From the NCBI GenBank assembly GCA_008501785.1, contig QQUD01000924.1:1-10243 (forward strand): a stretch of DNA of 10,243 nucleotides, given 5' to 3'. This DNA comes from Chloroflexota bacterium (GTDB taxonomy: Bacteria > Chloroflexota > Anaerolineae > Promineifilales > Promineifilaceae). Shown piece by piece: positions 5,511 through 10,243 of the stretch; the first letter of the stretch is position 1, and each line of letters begins with the position of its first letter. Under the pieces are notes generated by a model. That model searched no databases. It worked only from the letters and a program-made list of their open reading frames with translations, and was not told the origin of the DNA. A program made the translations under genes and the position numbers.

Positions 5511-6671
5511 ATGAAAAAAGCAACCCGTCAACACACCAAACAACATAACTCCCGCCTGATCCTAAAGACCATCTATGTGGCTGGTGGCATTAGCCGTGCA
5601 GATATTGCCCGCGATACGGGATTAACCCGTGCTACGGTTTCCACCATTGTCTCTGAGTTGATTAAAGATGGATTGATAGGAGAAACTGGCGTAGGGCCAT
5701 CTGCTGGTGGCAAGCCCCCCATTTATCTCAGTGTGTTGGACGATGCGCGACACATTATCTGCCTGGATTTGAGTAAGGACCCGCTGCAAGGGGCACTGGT
5801 CAATTTACGTGGCAAGATTGTGGAGCGGATTGAGATGGCGTTAAACGGCCGTTCTGGCACCATTGCCCTCGATCTTGTTTTAGACCTTGTTGCGCAGCTG
5901 CGCGAATGCACCCCAAAGCCTGTGTTGGGCATCGGTATTGGCTCCCCAGGGTTGGTTGACACGCAGAATGGGATCATTAAAAAAGCTGTCAATCTTTCCT
6001 GGCAAGACATACCTCTCAAATCCTTGCTCGAAGAAAAACAAGATTTGCCAGTGTATTTAGCTAACGACAGCCACATGGCCGCGCTTGCCGAATACTCATT
6101 TGGCAGCAACGATACAAACAACCTCGTTTTAATTAAGACCGGGCGTGGGGTTGGTGCTGGGATTGTGATAAATGGGCAGTTATATCATGGCGTTGGCGGC
6201 AATGCGGGTGAAATTGGGCATGTAACGGTTGATCCGCATGGTGCGCAATGTTCTTGTGGCAACTTTGGTTGTTTGGAAGCTGTTGCCAGTGTGCAAGCCA
6301 TTTTGAAACAGGCACAAGCGATTCCCGATCAGCAATGGCAATCGGGCAAACCTTCATCCTGGGAAGCGTTTTGCAAAGCAGTCCACCAAGATGATCCAAC
6401 AGCACAGCAGCTTGTCACCACGGCAGGCGAATATATCGGCATTGCTGTTGCCAATTTAGTTGGCATTCTCAACATTCGAGACGTTGTCATTGCTGGCGCG
6501 ATTGTTCCGCTAGGGCATGGGTTGATAACGGCCGTTTGCCAACAAATGCATCGCAGCGTCCTGCCCGCTGTTGCCGAACAAACAACAGTTAAATTTACCA
6601 GTTTGGGTGCAGATTTGGCGCTTCTTGGCGCATCAGCACTCATCCTAAATCATCAACTAGGTGTGATTTGA
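5511..6671 (+). CDS. ROK-family transcriptional regulator (NagC/Mlc/XylR type), copy 2
   Basis: A 386-aa paralogue of the upstream regulator, 292 of 386 residues identical without gaps by my count. The helix-turn-helix (residues 28-56) has a recognition segment GLTRATVSTIV, one change from copy 1. N185-D186, GEIGH (233-237) and the zinc ligands H237, C247, C249 and C254 are kept, and DLSKD again replaces the kinase phosphate loop. Differences cluster outside these motifs, at residues 51-58, 72-78, 121-138 and 272-286, plus G-L-G-I-G-S versus G-R-G-V-G-A at 211-216 near the nucleotide/sugar cleft. This would allow a different ligand or affinity with the same DNA site. Its stop overlaps the kinase start (TGATG), so this copy heads a two-gene operon. 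As with copy 1, the ATG lacks an obvious Shine-Dalgarno sequence. Confidence 0.92.
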   Translation: MKKATRQHTKQHNSRLILKTIYVAGGISRADIARDTGLTRATVSTIVSELIKDGLIGETGVGPSAGGKPPIYLSVLDDARHIICLDLSKDPLQGALVNLRGKIVERIEMALNGRSGTIALDLVLDLVAQLRECTPKPVLGIGIGSPGLVDTQNGIIKKAVNLSWQDIPLKSLLEEKQDLPVYLANDSHMAALAEYSFGSNDTNNLVLIKTGRGVGAGIVINGQLYHGVGGNAGEIGHVTVDPHGAQCSCGNFGCLEAVASVQAILKQAQAIPDQQWQSGKPSSWEAFCKAVHQDDPTAQQLVTTAGEYIGIAVANLVGILNIRDVVIAGAIVPLGHGLITAVCQQMHRSVLPAVAEQTTVKFTSLGADLALLGASALILNHQLGVI

Positions 6672-7651
6672 TGAATACCCCCTCCGCAGATTTATCATAT
6701 GCGATTGGTCTTGATATTGGCGGGACCAAAACAGAAGCAATGGTCGTTGATCAACAGCTTCACGTCCACAGCCGCATTAGCAAACCTACCGATACAACCA
6801 ATCCAAAGCGGGTTTTGGCAAGCGTCACCCAAACAGTTTATGAGGCCTTGCATCTTGCGAAAGCGACTGCTCAGCAGGTTCAGGTAATAGGGGTTGGTAT
6901 CCCAGGCTTAGTGAATCCAGAAACTGGTGTGGTGCGTCAGGCGGTCAATTTGAATTTAGAATCTTATCCACTTGGAGCTGCATTGAAGGCTGAATTTGAC
7001 ACCCCCAGCTTTCTCGAAAACGATGTTCGTGCTGCCGCCGTTGGTGCATTCGAATACATCAATCGCACCGAACCAGTGTCGCACATCGCCTATTTAAGTA
7101 TTGGAACAGGCGTGTCGGCTGGGATGATACTTGATGGCCGATTGCATAGGGGCGTGAACGGAATGGCTGGCGAAATCGGACATGCCATCGTCGAACCTGA
7201 TGGCGTACAGTGTCGCTGCGGTACATACGGATGCCTGGAAACAATCATTGCAGGGCCAGCAATCGTGAGACAAGCATTAGCCGCAGACCCAACCATTGGC
7301 GCACCCACATCACCCGACAAAATAACTGCCGGACACGTTTATACCGCAGCGCAATCGGGCAACAAAGCCGCACAACAAATCATTCAATACGTCAGCCGTA
7401 CTATCGCACGCACCATTCAATGGTTGATCATGTCATACGATATTGACAAAGTTTTGCTTGGCGGCGGAGTCGCTCGGGATGGTGATGCGTTTTTGCAGCC
7501 CATTTTGCATGAGTTAGCTCATTTGCGAATGCAATCAACGCTGGCACGTGAAATGTTATTAGACGAAAAAGTTGCACGCATCCCCTCAGATTTCAATGCT
7601 GGTGTTTGGGGAGCCATTTGGCTAGCCAAGCAGGCGGTGCAACAAATATAA
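6671..7651 (+). CDS. ROK-family sugar kinase (glucokinase-like)
   Basis: A 326-aa cytoplasmic kinase expected to phosphorylate a hexose with ATP. All catalytic features are seen: phosphate loop DIGGTKTE from residue 15, sugar-site END at 116-118 with catalytic D118, GTGVSAG near 145-151, GEIGH ending at H171, the zinc motif C181-R-C183-GTYG-C188, and adenosine-region LLGGGVA near 262-268. There is no helix-turn-helix, so unlike its two neighbours it is an enzyme. The ATG at 6671 overlaps the regulator stop (TGATG) and has AGGTG 7 nt upstream (6659-6663); a TTG one codon earlier is less well placed. Coupling to a ROK repressor and proximity to an alpha-glucoside-type binding protein suggest it traps imported or hydrolysed glucose. 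Other ROK substrates (fructose, N-acetylglucosamine, N-acetylmannosamine, allose) cannot be excluded from motifs alone. Confidence 0.9.
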   Translation: MNTPSADLSYAIGLDIGGTKTEAMVVDQQLHVHSRISKPTDTTNPKRVLASVTQTVYEALHLAKATAQQVQVIGVGIPGLVNPETGVVRQAVNLNLESYPLGAALKAEFDTPSFLENDVRAAAVGAFEYINRTEPVSHIAYLSIGTGVSAGMILDGRLHRGVNGMAGEIGHAIVEPDGVQCRCGTYGCLETIIAGPAIVRQALAADPTIGAPTSPDKITAGHVYTAAQSGNKAAQQIIQYVSRTIARTIQWLIMSYDIDKVLLGGGVARDGDAFLQPILHELAHLRMQSTLAREMLLDEKVARIPSDFNAGVWGAIWLAKQAVQQI

Positions 7652-7794
7652 AAATTGTGAATGGCAGCGCCACACGCGAGTTTCGACCCTCAAGAGCGTG
7701 ACGCTACCTTTGCAGAGGAGGTAAATCCCCTACCGATTAGAGATAATACATCAAAAAGTGATGGTTTTCGAATGCATTTCGATTCTGGTTTGTC

Positions 7795-7905
7795 GCACTC
7801 TCGCCAGAAAACGCAAAACGAAACCGATAATTTTCCCAAACCTGTGGAAACAGATTTGAGCAACCAGCCCTAAAATTTCATTTTGGGGCAAAAACGCGAG
7901 AGTGC
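7795..7905 (+). promoter_or_regulatory. Candidate structured mRNA leader, nested stems
   Basis: GCACTCTCGC (7795-7804) is the exact reverse complement of GCGAGAGTGC (7896-7905), 91 nt apart, and encloses two hairpins. One is CTGT-GGAA-ACAG (7842-7853), whose loop fits the GNRA tetraloop rule. The other is a 10-bp stem GCCCTAAAAT/ATTTTGGGGC (7867-7876 with 7880-7889, one G-U pair, loop TTC). No T-tract follows, so a terminator is unlikely. The CTCTC in the left arm could alternatively pair with GAGAG of the Shine-Dalgarno region (7953-7957), which would make access to the ribosome site switchable. That switch is inference; no known riboswitch class is recognised. Confidence 0.35.
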
Positions 7906-7927
7906 AGCATAACTATTTAAAACAAAA

Positions 7928-7946
7928 CCTACAAAACAATTGTAGG
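7928..7946 (+). promoter_or_regulatory. Hairpin just before the ribosome binding site
   Basis: CCTACAA (7928-7934) and TTGTAGG (7940-7946) form a perfect 7-bp stem with loop AACAA, ending 4 nt before AAGGAGAG. A stem here could protect the 5' region of the mRNA or keep the ribosome site open; it does not itself hide the Shine-Dalgarno sequence. Confidence 0.55.
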
Positions 7947-7949
7947 AAG

Positions 7950-7957
7950 AAGGAGAG
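7950..7957 (+). promoter_or_regulatory. Strong ribosome binding site of the binding-protein gene
   Basis: AAGGAGAG lies 7 nt before the ATG at 7965 and is the best Shine-Dalgarno match in the window. It contrasts with the two regulators, which have none, consistent with high expression of an abundant binding protein and low expression of repressors. Confidence 0.8.
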
Positions 7958-7964
7958 ATTTAAA

Positions 7965-10243
7965 ATGCGCAAGTCATTACTTTTAACCTTGTTGTTTATC
8001 CTCATCTTTACCTTTGCTGCCTGTGGTGGTAGTCAAGAACCTGTTGAAGAAGCGGAATCAGTAGAAGGAGATACGGCTGACACAACCGAAACCACCGATA
8101 CGGATGCTGAACCAGCAACCGCTGATATTGTCGCTACCCTCACTATCGAAAGCTGGCGAAACGATGATCTTACTATCTGGCAAGACATCATCATTCCCGC
8201 CTTCAACGCCGAATATCCCAACATCGAAGTTATCTTCGCGCCCACAGCGCCCGCCGAATACAACGGCGCACTCAACACCAAGCTCGAAGGCGGCACCGCT
8301 GGCGACTTAATCACCTGCCGTCCATTTGATGCGTCCCTGGCATTGTTCGATGCTGGTTATCTGGCTTCCCTCAACGACCTGGATGGCATGAGCAACTTCG
8401 GCTCCGTTGCCAAAAGCGCCTGGATTACCGACGACGGTTCTGACGTATTCTGCGTGCCAATGGCCTCCGTCATTCACGGCTTCATTTACAACAAATCTAT
8501 CTTTGACGAATATGGTTTGACCGAACCAGAAACCGTCGATGAATTCTTCACCATGTTAGAAGTTGTTGAAGATGCTGGCGAATATGCTCCGCTGGATATG
8601 GGTACCGCCGACCAATGGGAAGCTGCCACAATGGGTTTCCAAAATGTGGGGCCAAACTACTGGAAGGGTGAAGCAGGACGTCTTGCACTCATCAGCGGCG
8701 AAGCCAAACTCACTGACCCCGAATACATCGCCGCTTTTGAACAGTTAGCCTCATGGGGCAACTTCTTACCCAGCGGGTTTGAAGCTCAGACTTACCCCGA
8801 TTCACAAAACCTGTTTACGTTGGGACAAGCCGCCGTTTATCCGGCTGGTTCCTGGGACATCTCCCTCTTCAACGACCAGGCAGACTTTGAATTGGGCGCA
8901 TTCAAGCCACCCGTTCCCAACGCTGGCGACGACTGCTACATCAGCGATCACACCGACATCGCCCTCGGCATAAACGCCAACACCCCTAATCCAGAAGCTG
9001 CCAAAATATTCTTGAACTGGGTTGCTTCCGCTGAATTTGCCGGACTGTACAGCAATGCGCTCCCCGGCTTCTTCTCCCTGGCAAATGTCGATGTCTCCAT
9101 CGACGACCCCATTGCGCAAGAATTTGTAAGCTGGCGCGGTGAATGTGAATCGACCATTCGCAACTCCTATCAAATTCTCTCGCGTGGTGAGCCAAACCTG
9201 GAAAATGAACTATGGCGAGTCAGCGCACAGGTCATCAACGGCGACATTACCCCAGCAGAAGCGGGGCAGCAGTTGCAAGATGGTTTGGAATCCTGGTATG
9301 CACCGAGTGCAGCCGCTGGCGAGGTCGCTGAAAGCGCCGTTGGTGAAGATATGGCCGAAGACGGCTACCTGGCTCGTGCTATGGCTGGTGAATTTGACGG
9401 CACAGTTGTCACTGTCTTAGGCACGATGGTTGATGAAGAGCAGCTCAAATTTGAAGCTTCATTTGCCCCATTTGAAGAAGCAACTGGCATCGACGTTCAA
9501 TATGCTGGTAGTAAAGATTTTGAAACATCCATCAATGTAAGAGTTGATGCTGGTGATGCTCCCGATATTGCCGACATGCCGCAGCCCGGTCTTTTAGCTG
9601 ATTTGACGCGCGGCGGCAAAGTTGTTGACGTCTCCACTTTCCTAGATATGGACAAACTGCAATCAAACTACAACCAAAGCTGGTTAGACATGGCAACGAT
9701 GGAAGGTCCAGATGGCCCCATCATGTCCGGCGTTTGGCATCGTGTTTCAGCGAAGAGCATGGTCTGGTATCCCAAAGCTCAGTTCGATGCAGCAGGTTAT
9801 GAAGTACCTGAAACCTGGGACGAAATGATGGCACTGACCCAAACCATCGCTGATGATGGGGATACTGCCTGGTGTATTGGTATTGAAAGTGGTGCAGCAA
9901 CAGGTTGGGTAGCGACGGACTGGATGGAAAACATCATGTTACGCACCACCTCGTTAGAAAACTACGACGATTGGGTAGTTGGTGAATTGCCATTTGCTTC
10001 TCCAGAGGTGAAAAACGCAGCTGAGGTTATGTCTGAACTGTGGTTGAACGACGATTACGTTTATGGTGGCGTTAACTCCATCGTTTCAACCTTCATTGGT
10101 GATTCTCCCGTACCCATGTTCGATGACCCGCCAAAATGCTGGTTCCATGTGCAGGCAAGCTGGATCACCGGTTTCTTTGGTGATGGCCTGGAATCTGGCG
10201 TCGATTACGACTTTTTCTATTTGCCGCCAATTGACGAAGCATA
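7965..10243 (+). CDS. Tandem double ABC sugar-binding lipoprotein (3' end outside window)
   Basis: The frame is open from ATG 7965 to the window edge (759 codons, no stop). Residues 1-20 are a lipoprotein signal peptide (MRK, hydrophobic core, FAAC) with C20 as the predicted lipidated cysteine. Residues 21-55 are an acidic, Thr-rich tether. Domain 1 (~57-445) is an extracellular solute-binding fold of the MalE/MsmE type: TIESWRNDD at the start, IYNKSIFDEYGL at 174-185, AAVYPAGSWDIS at 289-300. A ~33-residue linker rich in Ala, Glu and Gly follows. Domain 2 starts near 479 (VVTVLGTMVDEEQLKFEASF) and resembles alpha-glucoside-binding AglE-type proteins: APDIADMPQPG, VWYPKAQFDAAGYEVPETWD, SGAATGW, DSPVPMFDDPPKCW. 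Domain 2 has no signal peptide or ribosome site of its own, so both are one surface protein. It would capture sugars for an ABC importer whose permease genes may lie downstream. Typical proteins carry one such domain. Confidence 0.9.
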   Translation, partial: MRKSLLLTLLFILIFTFAACGGSQEPVEEAESVEGDTADTTETTDTDAEPATADIVATLTIESWRNDDLTIWQDIIIPAFNAEYPNIEVIFAPTAPAEYNGALNTKLEGGTAGDLITCRPFDASLALFDAGYLASLNDLDGMSNFGSVAKSAWITDDGSDVFCVPMASVIHGFIYNKSIFDEYGLTEPETVDEFFTMLEVVEDAGEYAPLDMGTADQWEAATMGFQNVGPNYWKGEAGRLALISGEAKLTDPEYIAAFEQLASWGNFLPSGFEAQTYPDSQNLFTLGQAAVYPAGSWDISLFNDQADFELGAFKPPVPNAGDDCYISDHTDIALGINANTPNPEAAKIFLNWVASAEFAGLYSNALPGFFSLANVDVSIDDPIAQEFVSWRGECESTIRNSYQILSRGEPNLENELWRVSAQVINGDITPAEAGQQLQDGLESWYAPSAAAGEVAESAVGEDMAEDGYLARAMAGEFDGTVVTVLGTMVDEEQLKFEASFAPFEEATGIDVQYAGSKDFETSINVRVDAGDAPDIADMPQPGLLADLTRGGKVVDVSTFLDMDKLQSNYNQSWLDMATMEGPDGPIMSGVWHRVSAKSMVWYPKAQFDAAGYEVPETWDEMMALTQTIADDGDTAWCIGIESGAATGWVATDWMENIMLRTTSLENYDDWVVGELPFASPEVKNAAEVMSELWLNDDYVYGGVNSIVSTFIGDSPVPMFDDPPKCWFHVQASWITGFFGDGLESGVDYDFFYLPPIDEA

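Larger units (their letters stand above)
4151..6677 (+). repeat. Tandem duplication of the ROK regulator unit
   Basis: Copy 1 (about 4151-5392) and copy 2 (about 5436-6677) align without gaps at a constant offset of 1285 nt. They include the -35 and -10 boxes, the palindromic operator, a leader containing ACCTGTC before ATG, the 386-codon reading frame, its AGGTG site and the TGATGAA overlapping the next start codon. About 43 nt between the copies are unique. The proteins differ at 94 of 386 positions by my count, so the duplication is old and both copies have stayed open. Confidence 0.9.
7652..7964 (+). other. Gene-free upstream region of the sugar-binding-protein gene
   Basis: No convincing gene in 313 nt. 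A 70-codon frame at 7661-7873 has no ribosome site, low-complexity composition and a stop inside a hairpin. The stretch holds nested inverted repeats described separately, and a -10-like GATAAT at 7742-7747 without a recognisable -35. No copy of the ROK operator consensus is seen, so control of the binding-protein gene may differ from that of the regulator operon. No terminator with a T-tract follows the kinase, so read-through from that operon is possible. Confidence 0.5.

Noticed and set aside
6668..6670. TTG start one codon upstream for the kinase
   Set aside because: ATG at 6671 has AGGTG at 7-nt spacing and forms the standard TGATG coupling overlap.
4151..6677. Tandem duplication as an assembly artefact
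   Set aside because: The copies differ at about a quarter of the amino acids and in intergenic sequence, so they cannot be a misassembled single copy.
7661..7873. 70-codon forward frame between the kinase and the binding-protein gene
   Set aside because: It has no Shine-Dalgarno site, no recognisable domain and a polar, low-complexity composition, and its stop lies inside a hairpin that is part of a nested repeat structure.
1..10243. CRISPR array, tRNA, rRNA or insertion sequence
   Set aside because: No regularly spaced repeats, cloverleaf, rRNA signature or transposase frame was seen on either strand.

Overview
The window looks like a bacterial chromosome segment of moderate GC (60-base lines I counted by hand range from 35 to 62%). 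A lipoprotein sugar-binding protein, NagC/Mlc-type ROK regulators and a ROK sugar kinase sit beside a restriction-modification (RM) locus. The style of the binding protein and the hairpin-rich intergenic DNA remind me of Chloroflexota (Anaerolineae-like). That is an inference from general resemblance; no marker gene in the window proves it.

Left part (1-3952). A perfect 15-bp hairpin and a hairpin-rich stretch without a convincing gene (1-201) are followed by a leftward two-gene RM unit. The large gene encodes one polypeptide with a PD-(D/E)XK nuclease, an N6-adenine methyltransferase and a type I-style specificity region with two target-recognition halves. This is the R-M-S layout of AloI-like type IIB/IIC enzymes. 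Its 3' end overlaps a 64-aa MerR/excisionase-type helix-turn-helix protein by 8 nt. Two methyltransferase motifs are atypical, and the nuclease and specificity ends are more AT-rich than the core.

Middle (3953-7651). A divergent intergenic region carries promoter-like sequences for both directions. Rightward come two 386-aa ROK regulators, about 76% identical without gaps, in a tandem duplication with an exact 1285-nt offset that includes promoter, operator, coding region and the start codon of the following gene. Each copy has a 19-bp perfect palindrome over the predicted transcription start. The two palindromes differ only by paired, symmetry-preserving changes plus the central base. Between the copies lies an intrinsic terminator whose 6-nt loop is the -35 box of the second promoter. 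The second regulator is coupled by a TGATG overlap to a catalytically intact ROK sugar kinase.

Right part (7652-10243). A 313-nt gene-free leader with several nested inverted repeats precedes a strong Shine-Dalgarno sequence. It is followed by a long open frame that runs off the window: a lipoprotein made of two complete-looking ABC sugar-binding domains in tandem, the second resembling alpha-glucoside-binding AglE-type proteins. Together the right half reads as a sugar (probably alpha-glucoside) uptake, phosphorylation and sensing cluster: binding protein outside, kinase inside, and two near-identical ROK repressors that could bind each other's operators. The permease genes would be expected downstream of the window.
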